Assembly (NCBI GenBank): GCA_964652155.1
Contig: CAZZBK010000008.1
Location: forward strand, 17,520 to 81,519
DNA length: 64,000 bases
Reading direction: 5' to 3'
Source: CAZZBK01 sp964652155
GTDB taxonomy: Bacteria > Planctomycetota > Planctomycetia > Pirellulales > PNKZ01
A program made the position numbers and the translations under genes. Below, piece after piece: positions 34,389 to 42,936 of the stretch. Below the pieces are notes generated by a model. That model was not told where the DNA came from. It made no database searches and saw only the letters and a list, made by a program, of their open reading frames with translations. Each line of letters starts with the position of its first letter. Position 1 is the first letter of the stretch.

Positions 34389-35138
34389 CTACTTGTCGAG
34401 GTACGTCACGAACGTGCGTCCCCACCAGCCAACTTGCATGTGCGGCTCGAACTTGAAACGGCTCCGTTTCTCGAACTCGCGGAAAGCCTTGGCGGGCCCC
34501 GTGACCGGCGAGCCTTTGTAGCCGACAAAATACTCGTCCAGATAGAGGATCGTTCCTTCTTGCAGGAACGGCTCGATGAAATTGAACACCGGTACCGCCG
34601 ACTCGTATAAGTCGCAGTCGACATTGATCAGCGACGCCTTGACCCCTTGGGAGAGCATTTTTTGCTGCAAGTCGGTCGTCAGGCTGTCCTGATAAAAGCC
34701 TTTGACCGTGTGCACGTGATCGACATAAAGGCCGTGCTCGCGGATCAACTTCATGAAGCTCGCTTCCGAAGTGGATAACGCACCAGGCACGTAGCTGGTC
34801 ACGCCCGTGGGCAATTCATGTTCCGGGAGTCCTTCGAAGCTGTCGAACGCGTAAAACCGCATGACGTCGAGTTGGTGCCGTCGCGCTTCGGTGAGCGCCA
34901 TGCGAAACGTGCGGCAGCGATGGCAGCCGAACTCGAAATAATCGCCACCAACTTCGAGCGACGAGATGAAGTCGAACACGTTGACAAAGAAGGCAAGTCG
35001 CTGGGAAATGCGATTGCCTTGATTGTAAATGATTTCGTCATTTTTGCTCCAATTCGCGAGCTGTTCGCCATTGGCAATTTCGACCCAAGGTTCTTCTCGC
35101 AGACGGCGGATCGCGCTGGTGTCATTGAACTGGTTCAT
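34389..35138 (-). CDS. TylF/MycF-type SAM-dependent O-methyltransferase
   Basis: A 249-residue class I methyltransferase of the TylF/MycF (macrocin O-methyltransferase) family. YFEFGCHRCRTF is motif I, FYAFDSFEGLPE motif II, and INVDCDLYESAVPVFNFIEPFLQEGTILYLDEY carries the metal-binding acidic residues typical of these sugar O-methylases. It likely methylates a hydroxyl of a glycan or nucleotide sugar. It is the last gene of the 17-gene minus-strand operon of the polysaccharide locus, next to two FkbM-type methyltransferase genes. Confidence 0.87.
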   Translation of the reverse strand: MNQFNDTSAIRRLREEPWVEIANGEQLANWSKNDEIIYNQGNRISQRLAFFVNVFDFISSLEVGGDYFEFGCHRCRTFRMALTEARRHQLDVMRFYAFDSFEGLPEHELPTGVTSYVPGALSTSEASFMKLIREHGLYVDHVHTVKGFYQDSLTTDLQQKMLSQGVKASLINVDCDLYESAVPVFNFIEPFLQEGTILYLDEYFVGYKGSPVTGPAKAFREFEKRSRFKFEPHMQVGWWGRTFVTYLDK

Positions 35139-35227
35139 AAAAGCTTATCTCCAAGCATCTGCAATTTAAGGAACACGTATGATTCAACGGCGCGTCAAGC
35201 GACGGTTGCCAGACATGTGCTGCCGTC

Positions 35228-36082
35228 TCACGGCCGCGCCATAATGTAATTGGCCAGGCTTGTGCCTCTTCCGGTGGGAATGATCTCTTTGAGCTTCTCA
35301 ACGTATGCGCGAGATTTGAGCAACGCGTATAACTCGATGTGTGAGTCGAGCGCCAAATCCAACTCGATATGAATCTCATTGATCGTGCGAAGCGACCGCT
35401 CCGCGCCGCGAATGACACTCAACTCGTTACCATCGACATCAACCTTGAGTTTGGTGGGCGTAGGCAATTTGAACTGCTCGATAGCGTCGTCCAGCGTCAT
35501 GACCAGCACGTCGATCCTGCCCGCAATTTCGCTTCCCGGGTTGATGTACGGGGAGGGCTGATGCACGCTGTGCAGCGCGTCGCCCTTCGAGATCCCTTTG
35601 AGGTAGAGCGTGTCCAGGGTCGTAACATCTCCCAGCGCCAAGCAAAGCGGCGTGCAATTCGCTGAAATCCCGTTGAGGAGCACGTTGTCGTAAAAAAGTT
35701 GGGCGTTGTTCATTTCCGCCTCGAATCCGAACGCTCGCACGCCCCGCTTGGCTGCATACAGGCTGTACGTACCGATATTCGCGCCGATATCGTAAAAGCA
35801 GTCATCGCCACTAAACCCGTCAATCCAATGGATGATGCTGGGTTCGAGCGTCTCGGCTTCCATCGCGCGCCAAAGCAACCGGCCATGACCGGTGCGAAAG
35901 CGCAGCTTGACACCACTTTGAAAAGAGGTCTCAATCTGCGGATCGAGGCACTGAATGAATTCGTTGCTGAATCGATTCCGGCCGTTCAGTCGCAATACGC
36001 CGATGATAGCCCGCGCAAACCAGCGATACAGCCGGATATTCGGTGTCAATACAAAGGTCGTCTGCTGTGATGGAGTATTCAT
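35228..36082 (-). CDS. FkbM family methyltransferase
   Basis: A 284-residue SAM-dependent methyltransferase of the FkbM family. FYDIGANIGTYSLYAA is motif I, AFGFEAEMNN motif II, and LKVDVDGNELSVIRGAERSL the FkbM-specific segment with the DVDGxE pattern. Such enzymes O-methylate sugars in capsules, O-antigens and glycolipids. The ATG at 36082 is the natural start. It differs clearly from the second FkbM protein encoded just upstream, so the two probably act on different positions or sugars. Confidence 0.9.
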   Translation of the reverse strand: MNTPSQQTTFVLTPNIRLYRWFARAIIGVLRLNGRNRFSNEFIQCLDPQIETSFQSGVKLRFRTGHGRLLWRAMEAETLEPSIIHWIDGFSGDDCFYDIGANIGTYSLYAAKRGVRAFGFEAEMNNAQLFYDNVLLNGISANCTPLCLALGDVTTLDTLYLKGISKGDALHSVHQPSPYINPGSEIAGRIDVLVMTLDDAIEQFKLPTPTKLKVDVDGNELSVIRGAERSLRTINEIHIELDLALDSHIELYALLKSRAYVEKLKEIIPTGRGTSLANYIMARP

Positions 36083-36176
36083 TATGCCAGCGGTGTCAAG
36101 AGATATTCACGGTGGACGACAAGTGAGACCCATAAAGCAATTGCATGGATACAGGGTTTATCAACTCCCCCATCGG

Positions 36177-37163
36177 TCAATCTAAATATAACGAATACGC
36201 CATCGGCTCGGGTGCGAGGGAGCCTAACTGTTCACACAATCCAGCCAAATTGGGCATCTGCGACGAGATCGCCACGACATCGGTATAACCCCACGGTCGT
36301 CGCGCCACGTCCTGGATCGTTTGCACGTAATTTTGCGGCGTGATTCGGTTGAACACGAACGGATGCGGAATATAGCCCACGTCGAACAGCGCATACGTGT
36401 TGAGTAACTCGGCAAAGAGTTGCTGCATGTCTTGCTGGGCCGCGTGAAACTCGATTGCAAAGGCGTGCGGATAATTGATGCCGCTCTGCAACACATCGGC
36501 CACAATTCGCCGTTCCAGATTTTCGGTGTCGAGCTTGATAAACGCGCTGCGCACCTCCTGCTCTCGCATGAAGGTCGACAGTCGGCCCGATTGGACGATC
36601 GTATTGGCTTGCGCGCCGATGCTGGCCGACGACGAGTCGCTATGCTCGGGTCGTTGATAAAACGTCAGAAATCCATCATAGTCTGAAACCGCTTGCGGCA
36701 CCCACTGCACCCACCGCTCCAACCCGTTCGCTTGAATGTTATAGGGGATGAGTTCGCCCGAGACCGACGGATCAAAGCAAAACACGCGCCCGGCATGCCC
36801 GAGCGTGCGAAAGAAATTGGCATAACGCATGCCCACGTCACCCACAAACGCGCCAACGTCCAAGAAGTCGACGCTCAGCCCGTGCCGAATCATGTGCCAG
36901 AGTATCAGATAGAGCCCATGCCGCGCTGCGTTCACCCGATCCAGATTCTCGAACGACACGGGACTGCGCGCATAGCCGCGACTAGCGACCTCGCGGTAAA
37001 ATCCGTCGATGGGAAACCGCTTACAGGCCTCGGGGACCGAGATGCGATAGAGATTGTCGGCGGCGAGCATAAATGCCTTGATATCGCCCAGATTGACAAA
37101 GTCGACCCCTTCGGCCGCAAACCAGCGGTTCGGCAAGGCATCGGACTTAGGTGAGCCGTTCAT
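36177..37163 (-). CDS. FkbM-like methyltransferase
   Basis: A 328-residue protein with a class I methyltransferase core: DFLDVGAFVGDVGMRYANFF is motif I, VFCFDPSVSGELIPYN motif II, and AFIKLDTENLERRIVADVL the FkbM-type segment. It has about 100 extra N-terminal residues before the core, without a known domain. GGAGATCCC directly before the ATG at 37163 is a good ribosome site. It follows the glycosyltransferase-like gene 61 bases on. A role in methylating the surface glycan is inferred from context. Confidence 0.8.
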   Translation of the reverse strand: MNGSPKSDALPNRWFAAEGVDFVNLGDIKAFMLAADNLYRISVPEACKRFPIDGFYREVASRGYARSPVSFENLDRVNAARHGLYLILWHMIRHGLSVDFLDVGAFVGDVGMRYANFFRTLGHAGRVFCFDPSVSGELIPYNIQANGLERWVQWVPQAVSDYDGFLTFYQRPEHSDSSSASIGAQANTIVQSGRLSTFMREQEVRSAFIKLDTENLERRIVADVLQSGINYPHAFAIEFHAAQQDMQQLFAELLNTYALFDVGYIPHPFVFNRITPQNYVQTIQDVARRPWGYTDVVAISSQMPNLAGLCEQLGSLAPEPMAYSLYLD

Positions 37164-37224
37164 GGGATCTCCGGAAATGAATGGTGTTCAAAAGGCATGT
37201 TGGCGACAGCGAGCCTCGTGGTCT

Positions 37225-38448
37225 TCATGCTTGGCTTGCCATGCATTGGTAAAATTCACCCAATCGTTGGGATACGCCCTGGATATCAACGGCTGAAAAC
37301 CGGTCGAGCGAGTACTCAAACTGGTTGTTCATGGCGCGCTGTAGCACGCTTCGCGGATCACGAAAGAACGACGCATCCGCGTTCACGACACCGGTGCCAT
37401 AGCGACGAGCCAAGGAGTGCTGGAAACGTTGCCCAGGGTGATGAATCACGCCGATCCCCGCTGAGATAAAATCAGCCACGCGCGACGAACCACAGCCCTC
37501 AATCGCCTCAGGCGCGATGTTGTCGAACGGTTCTTCCATTGCGAGTCGATCCGTGACCGCCGTGCCATAATCATAGCGCGTCAGCATCCGCCAGTAATCA
37601 TCATCATAGACTTGGTCTTCAATGTGAAAATACGGCGTCATATATTGCAAGCGATAATAATCGGTCGCGTCAGGGTGACCCTGGAACTGATGCAAGTTGA
37701 AGTAGAGATGAACATGGATTTGATGTGCGCTGAGAATCTGGAACACACGCAACATGCTGCAATCGCCGCCGCCAACCCAGCCGATGCTGACGACATGGAT
37801 CTCGCCCGGTGTATGCGGTTTCCGATGCGGTTCAATGCCCTCGGGCAAATGCCACAGGGGGTCATGCAAGAAGATACTGCGACGAGGTCGTTCGTAGCCC
37901 CGCTGTCGAATGAGGTACCGAATGCGCAGGTCGCGATACACGAAGCCGTCGGCATTCGCAATGCACCACCGTTCCAGCATGTGACGCTGTATCGGCTCGT
38001 TCTTAAACTCACTACAAGGGTCATAAATATCCAGAATCACCGGCTTGGTCTTGTACGTCAAATACAAAGCGGCCTGATCGCCAAACGGCGTGAACAAATG
38101 CACGATCGGACCAGGAAACAGCCATTGTGCCAGCAGCAACAGCAGATGATTCTGCACGACGTGAGCAATATGAAAATGATCGCGAACATTAAATTTCGGC
38201 TGGTTCAGGGTCACCAAGATCGGCGTCCAGCCCGCCTGACGTGCGGCCTCCGCCAAGCGAATCTCTCGGCTATGGGTCACGATGGACAAGAACAAGACCG
38301 ATCGGGCTCGCACCTCGGGGGGGAGCGAAGCAAACGACTGAACCAACTGCGGACAAGCCTGTTCGAGCACCGCGCGCGCAAATTCCGCGCGGCCCTCAGT
38401 TGGTATTTGAGGGAGCAAAACTTCCAGCGGCTGGCCGTTAACAATCAC
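37225..38448 (-). CDS. glycosyltransferase-like protein (GT-B type, unassigned)
   Basis: A 407-residue protein with no clear signature. The layout suggests a GT-B glycosyltransferase: an N-terminal Rossmann-like half (SVLFLSIVTHSREIRLAEAA), PVILDIYDPCSE, ANADGFVYRDLRIRYLIRQRG as the linker found before the second lobe in many group 1 transferases, then VVSIGWVGGGDCSMLR and EGCGSSRVADFISAGIGVI, where an acidic/glycine segment usually binds the nucleotide. Its ATG overlaps the stop of the UDP-galactopyranose mutase gene by 4 bases, so it may transfer galactofuranose made by that enzyme. It is the only glycosyltransferase candidate in the locus. Confidence 0.65.
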   Translation of the reverse strand: MIVNGQPLEVLLPQIPTEGRAEFARAVLEQACPQLVQSFASLPPEVRARSVLFLSIVTHSREIRLAEAARQAGWTPILVTLNQPKFNVRDHFHIAHVVQNHLLLLLAQWLFPGPIVHLFTPFGDQAALYLTYKTKPVILDIYDPCSEFKNEPIQRHMLERWCIANADGFVYRDLRIRYLIRQRGYERPRRSIFLHDPLWHLPEGIEPHRKPHTPGEIHVVSIGWVGGGDCSMLRVFQILSAHQIHVHLYFNLHQFQGHPDATDYYRLQYMTPYFHIEDQVYDDDYWRMLTRYDYGTAVTDRLAMEEPFDNIAPEAIEGCGSSRVADFISAGIGVIHHPGQRFQHSLARRYGTGVVNADASFFRDPRSVLQRAMNNQFEYSLDRFSAVDIQGVSQRLGEFYQCMASQA

Positions 38449-39557
38449 TTGAGCTTCTCGGCGATGTCAAAGGCCTGGGCAATGCAGTCGTCGATGTCGA
38501 TGTAGCGGTAGCTGCCGGCCCGACCAATCGAGAAGACCCTCTCGGGCATCAGGTCGAAATACTTCTTGGCCAGCGCCCGCTCGCTTTTGATCGGCATGGC
38601 ATAGTGCTTGCCGTTCATCGAAGGAAACTCGATGCCGATGAGCGTCGTCGGCGACTTATGCTGAGTGAACTTTTTGTACTCGACAATCCGTTTGTATTTT
38701 TCCTGGCCCGAGTAGTACAAAAAGAACACGTCGTCGGGAAAGCATTGCTCCATCGGCAGCACGATCGGGTGGAAGTCGAGTCCGACGAATCTCAGTTCAC
38801 CGAAGCAATACTCGAAGAGAATGTCCGGTGCGATCGTGTTGATGACCACGTCGTAGGTTTGCCATTCTCCTTTGAGCTTGACGCGACGTTGGGGGATGTC
38901 GTACTGCTCGATCTTCGTGGCCAGATGAACCTTGACATCGGCCGTTGAGATGCCGAAGTAATCGTCGTAGCCGTTGGCCGCGTAGGGGTAGGCCGTGATG
39001 CGGTCGGTAAAGCTGGCCCGGGCACCCGTGTGCAGCAGCGCACCTTTGCTGGTCCAGGCCGGGACGGCATCGTCCAGCTCTTTGTTGCTGTCGACGAGCC
39101 ACATCTTTTTATTGTAATACTTGCCAAACTTCTCATAGAGCGTGGGCCCCACCGATCCCAACCAGTAATCTTCGAGATTGGCCGAGGCCTCGCCGGTCGT
39201 CGCGGCCGCCAACTCGCGCTTAATCTGGTCGCGGTCGGGCATTCGCTCGATGTCGTCGACGTGCATCGGAAAGTTGTAAAACTCTTGGTCGCGCTCCACA
39301 TAGGTGAGAAACACATGCTTCAGCGGTCTGAGCGGCACATACTGGTTCAGGAAGTGAAACAGCCGCTCGTCTTCCGTCAGAAAGTGTCGCGGGCCGAACG
39401 TGTGGGGATGCCCGCCGTACCATTGCGTGCGCACTCCCGCGCCCAGGAACGGGGCAGCCTCGACCAGCGTGACGTCCCAGCCGCCTTGCAACACCAACTG
39501 ATGGGCGGCCGCGCAGCCGGCAAATCCACCGCCAATAACCAATGCTGTTTTTTTCAT
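38445..39557 (-). CDS. glf: UDP-galactopyranose mutase
   Basis: A 370-residue FAD enzyme that contracts UDP-galactopyranose to UDP-galactofuranose. The FAD motif VIGGGFAGCAAAHQL is at residues 7-21, followed by TLVEAAPFLGAGVRTQ, HPHTFGPRHFLT and EFYNFPMHVDDIERM, where canonical enzymes read HIFHT and FPIN; the C-terminal SIGRAGSYRYIDIDDCIAQAFD matches the usual GRLAxYxYxDMD segment. The divergence in the N-terminal motifs leaves room for a different NDP-hexose substrate. It overlaps the glycosyltransferase-like gene by 4 bases and follows a methyltransferase gene. Confidence 0.88.
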   Translation of the reverse strand: MKKTALVIGGGFAGCAAAHQLVLQGGWDVTLVEAAPFLGAGVRTQWYGGHPHTFGPRHFLTEDERLFHFLNQYVPLRPLKHVFLTYVERDQEFYNFPMHVDDIERMPDRDQIKRELAAATTGEASANLEDYWLGSVGPTLYEKFGKYYNKKMWLVDSNKELDDAVPAWTSKGALLHTGARASFTDRITAYPYAANGYDDYFGISTADVKVHLATKIEQYDIPQRRVKLKGEWQTYDVVINTIAPDILFEYCFGELRFVGLDFHPIVLPMEQCFPDDVFFLYYSGQEKYKRIVEYKKFTQHKSPTTLIGIEFPSMNGKHYAMPIKSERALAKKYFDLMPERVFSIGRAGSYRYIDIDDCIAQAFDIAEKLK

Positions 39558-39598
39558 GCGTGACTCGTTCTCGATCGATTGCGACTCAACTCAAAACC

Positions 39599-40261
39599 TT
39601 AATCGGGCATTAAAAACCACCAGCAGTCGCCGGTGTAGCCCACCTCGTTGAACAATTGCTGCCACTCGTCGGTGCTCATGTACGTTTTGCACGTGACAAT
39701 CCAGCTCTCCAGCCGGGCTTTTTCGGTCGGCGTGCGATACGCGTCGACCATCACAAACGAGTGGCCGCGCGACACACGCTCGATCTCGCGCAGCGCCTGT
39801 TTGCACTCATCGAGCGGCAAATTGTGAATCGTGTTGATGGCCGTCACCAGGTCGAACGATTTCGATTCGTAGGGCAATTCATGGGCGCTCCCCACACGCA
39901 GATACGGACGCATGTCCTCCAGACTGTTGGCAATGGCGTAGTCAGAAATATCCAGCCCCGCCACGGTCGCCGCCGGCATTAACTCCTGGAAGTCGTGCAG
40001 CATGAACCCTTTGGCACAGCCAATGTCGAGAATCCGAGCGTCGGGCTTGAGCTGGTAGTGGTCACGAAATCGCTTCACCGTCGCTTGCCAAAAGCGCGGA
40101 TGGTAGTTGTAGCCACCGTAGCCGTACAGGCGGTCGCCATCGAAATAGTCTTTGCCGTACAGGCGCGAGATCCGCCGCACCTCATCCGACACCGCCTCGC
40201 TTCGCTGCTCGACCACGCGTTTCGACTGCGGGTATTGGTCCATCAGGTTGATTTCAGCCAC
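39599..40261 (-). CDS. class I SAM-dependent methyltransferase
   Basis: A 220-residue methyltransferase of the Methyltransf_11/25 type. ARILDIGCAKGFMLHDF is motif I, VAGLDISDYAI motif II, and FDLVTAINTIHNLPLDE motif post-II. The N-terminal RISRLYGKDYFDGDRLYGYGGY is seen in methyltransferases of O-antigen loci that act on NDP-sugars or glycans. It starts 6 bases after the stop of the transketolase C-terminal gene region, within the same operon. The acceptor is unknown. Confidence 0.86.
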   Translation of the reverse strand: MAEINLMDQYPQSKRVVEQRSEAVSDEVRRISRLYGKDYFDGDRLYGYGGYNYHPRFWQATVKRFRDHYQLKPDARILDIGCAKGFMLHDFQELMPAATVAGLDISDYAIANSLEDMRPYLRVGSAHELPYESKSFDLVTAINTIHNLPLDECKQALREIERVSRGHSFVMVDAYRTPTEKARLESWIVTCKTYMSTDEWQQLFNEVGYTGDCWWFLMPD

Positions 40262-40267
40262 AGGGCA

Positions 40268-41188
40268 TTACCTCCGCACAATCGTCTGAAAAACGGTTTC
40301 GGCGTCAATGCCATGCGCCTTCCACAAGTCTTGCGGCGTGCCGAAGACGTGGATGAACTCGTCCTTGAGCGAGAACGTGACCAAGTCGCACGTGGCGCGA
40401 TACTCGTAGGCCAGCGCCTTGGCCTGAGCCGCCAGGCCGGCCCGCTCACTGTGCTCTTCGATGATCACGACCCGCGAGTACTTTTGATAAATCTCGCGCA
40501 ACCGTGACGAGTCGAGCGGTTTGATCGTCGGCACCGAAAAGAGCGCGGCCGACTGTTTCAGTTCTTTCTCGACTCGCGCGGCAATCTCGCTGGTCATCTT
40601 CATGATCGGGCCATACGACAGAAACGCGATGTCGCTGCCCGGCTTGATCAAGCGAATCTTGCCGAACGTGAATGGCTCGACCGCGTCGGCCGTGAGGGTC
40701 GGCTCCCCCGCTTTGCCCAACCGCAAGTACGTTGGCCCGGGATGATCGGCACACGCCCAGGCGGCGGCGACCGTTTCAAGCGGATCGCACGGGGCAAGAA
40801 TGCTCATGTTGGGCAATCCGCCCATGATGGCAATGTCTTCTTGCGCATGATGCGTGCCGCCGAGGGTCGAGTAGGCCAACCCGCCGCCAATCCCCACGAC
40901 GGTCACCGGCAGATTCTGATAACACAAGTCGACGCGAATTTGCTCGAACGGACGGTACAGCGAGAACGTGGCAATCGAGTAGGCAAAGGCCTTGCAGCCG
41001 CGCATCGCGAGCCCAGCGCATGCGCCGATCATCGATTGCTCGGCCACGCCTACGTTATAAAACCGATCGGGAAATTCCTCGCGGAACTTGGCCATGCTGC
41101 CGGCCGGAGAGATGTCGGCCACCACGATGAACACCTTGGGACGCGCCTTGGCAATGTCATACAACGTGCGAGAGAATGTGTCGCGCAT
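40268..41188 (-). CDS. transketolase, C-terminal subunit
   Basis: A 306-residue protein with the pyrimidine-binding and C-terminal domains of transketolase. IVVADISPAGSMAKF, RFYNVGVAEQSMIGACAGLAMRG (catalytic Glu in the GVAEQ segment) and GGLAYSTLGGTHHAQEDIAIM are typical. Its start follows the stop of the N-terminal subunit gene by 2 bases; together they form one split transketolase. The position inside the heptose cluster suggests it makes sedoheptulose 7-phosphate from pentose phosphates for GmhA. An alternative is a two-carbon transfer onto a nucleotide sugar to form a branched sugar. Confidence 0.9.
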   Translation of the reverse strand: MRDTFSRTLYDIAKARPKVFIVVADISPAGSMAKFREEFPDRFYNVGVAEQSMIGACAGLAMRGCKAFAYSIATFSLYRPFEQIRVDLCYQNLPVTVVGIGGGLAYSTLGGTHHAQEDIAIMGGLPNMSILAPCDPLETVAAAWACADHPGPTYLRLGKAGEPTLTADAVEPFTFGKIRLIKPGSDIAFLSYGPIMKMTSEIAARVEKELKQSAALFSVPTIKPLDSSRLREIYQKYSRVVIIEEHSERAGLAAQAKALAYEYRATCDLVTFSLKDEFIHVFGTPQDLWKAHGIDAETVFQTIVRR

Positions 41189-41190
41189 GA

Positions 41191-42015
41191 TTAGTTGCCC
41201 CCCAATTCGTTGACCGCCTGTTGATACTCGGCCGGGTTGGGCGAACGATAGTGCCAAATGGGCACGTTCTCCATGTAGCTCACCCCCTTGCCCTTGGTCG
41301 TGTGACCGATCACAAACATCGGCCGCTCGCCGCTCCGGCGACTGACCGCGTCATAAACCGCCTGCGGGTCGTGGCCATCGATCTCGGCCGTCTCCCAGCC
41401 GAAGGCCTTGATCTTGTCGACGATCGGATAGAAATTCGGCAGCACCTCGCTGGTCCGACCCAGCGATTGGAAGTCGTTCAGATCGACAAACGCGACCAGA
41501 TTGTTGAGCTTCCAAGAGGGAGCGAGCATCAGGGCTTCCCAGACCGAGCCCTCTTGCAACTCGCCATCGCTCTGCACAACAAACGTCCGTCGATCGACGT
41601 TGAACACCTTATCGTGCAAGGCCATCCCCAGCGCGAGCGGCAAGCCGTGGCCAAGCGAGCCGGTCGAGGCTTCAATGCCCGGCAGGCCAATGTCTGGATG
41701 CGTCCCCAGGATGCCCCCGGCCTGACAAAACCGATCGAGCTCTGCCTTGGGCAGAATGCCGAGCTTTTCGAGGACGACATACTGGGCCAGCGAGCCGTGT
41801 CCTTTGGACAAAATAAACGAGTCGATGTATTGGTTGTCGCTGTCGCGTCGCATCAGCGCGTGGTACACGACGTCGACCATCTCAAGGCACGAGAAGGCGC
41901 CGGCACCGTGGAGGGCCGTGACCTTTTGCGACAATTCGAGGATCCGCAGTCGGTAGCGCCGGCAGCGCTCGCGGCTCGCGGCGAGGTCAAACGGGGTCAT
42001 GGGGCTTGGGCTCAT
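41191..42015 (-). CDS. transketolase, N-terminal subunit
   Basis: A 274-residue protein with the diphosphate-binding domain of transketolase. FILSKGHGSLAQYVVL holds the conserved histidine, GSLGHGLPLALGMAL the substrate-side loop, and QSDGELQEGSVWEALMLA with VDLND the thiamine diphosphate/metal motif. Split transketolases are common outside the central pathway. It and the C-terminal partner lie downstream of an epimerase gene (36-base gap) in the polysaccharide operon rather than near central metabolism, so a dedicated role in sugar-nucleotide supply is likely. Confidence 0.92.
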   Translation of the reverse strand: MSPSPMTPFDLAASRERCRRYRLRILELSQKVTALHGAGAFSCLEMVDVVYHALMRRDSDNQYIDSFILSKGHGSLAQYVVLEKLGILPKAELDRFCQAGGILGTHPDIGLPGIEASTGSLGHGLPLALGMALHDKVFNVDRRTFVVQSDGELQEGSVWEALMLAPSWKLNNLVAFVDLNDFQSLGRTSEVLPNFYPIVDKIKAFGWETAEIDGHDPQAVYDAVSRRSGERPMFVIGHTTKGKGVSYMENVPIWHYRSPNPAEYQQAVNELGGN

Positions 42016-42051
42016 GGCAGATCGATCTCAAAAAGGGCTACGTCGTTTGAT

Positions 42052-42936
42052 TTACTTCTCTTCGGCCAGCATTTGTCGCAATCCGATCTCCAAATCGACC
42101 GGCTGCACATTCGGGAAAGCCCGCAAGCGATCGCTCACGTCAAAGTGGCGGTGCGTGATCGGGTTGGCCCGCGGTGACGGTACGATTTCAACCGCTTTGC
42201 CCACAAGTCGGGCCACGATCGTCGCGGCATCAAAAAACGAGACGCTCTTGCCCGTGGCGACGTTGAGCACGCCTGAGCTACGGTGTCGCAACGCCTCGAC
42301 CACGATACGAGCCACGTCGTCGACATGGATATGATCGCGCTGCTCCTCGCCGCCGCCAAAGAGCGCGATCTTGCCGTCTTTGCGAGCCGTGCGGACAAAA
42401 CGATTCGGGCCGTAACTGTTGTGCGGATCACTGGCTCCATAAATGACACTCGGCCGCAGCAGCGCTAAAGGAATGCCCGGCTTCTGCAGCGTGGTGGTCA
42501 GCATGACCTCGCGGGCCAGATGCATCACGCCGTGATAACTGGCCGGATGGCATGGCGAGTCACTGCGGATCAGCGCGTCGTTGTCGCTATACACCGCGTC
42601 CGAGCCAATGTAGACGACGTGGTTGCAACGCGTTTTCTCGATGGCCTGGCAGACGTTTTGCGCCATCGACAAATTACGCATCAACGTGGCAATATCTCGG
42701 CCGCGTGAGGGTGCCAAAGCCGAGACAAACACGAGCGCGTCCGTCGGTTTGAGGATGTGCGCGAGCTGCTCAACCGCCTCGGCTTGGCACAAGTCCAGGT
42801 CGCAGGAGGCGAGCGACAGGTGATCGAGCTGGCGCGCGGCGAGTTGCCGCACGATGGCTCGGCCGACGAACCCTGAGCCGCCGAGGACGACGACTCGCTG
42901 GGGATTTTGTGGCGTGGCAAGATGATGCGTGATCAT
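42052..42936 (-). CDS. NAD-dependent epimerase/dehydratase with altered catalytic motif
   Basis: A 294-residue extended SDR of the sugar-nucleotide epimerase type. GGSGFVG (19-25) binds NAD, VVYIGSDAVYSD is the usual serine segment, and LALLRPSVIYGASDP with RDHIHVDDVARIVVEAL the substrate side. The catalytic YxxxK reads Tyr134-HGV-Met138, so the active-site lysine is missing (a histidine follows at 139). It may be a reductase-like or non-catalytic relative, or use another base. The ATG overlaps the stop of the upstream dehydrogenase gene by 4 bases. Both neighbours have lost a key catalytic residue, which may be related. Confidence 0.85.
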   Translation of the reverse strand: MITHHLATPQNPQRVVVLGGSGFVGRAIVRQLAARQLDHLSLASCDLDLCQAEAVEQLAHILKPTDALVFVSALAPSRGRDIATLMRNLSMAQNVCQAIEKTRCNHVVYIGSDAVYSDNDALIRSDSPCHPASYHGVMHLAREVMLTTTLQKPGIPLALLRPSVIYGASDPHNSYGPNRFVRTARKDGKIALFGGGEEQRDHIHVDDVARIVVEALRHRSSGVLNVATGKSVSFFDAATIVARLVGKAVEIVPSPRANPITHRHFDVSDRLRAFPNVQPVDLEIGLRQMLAEEK

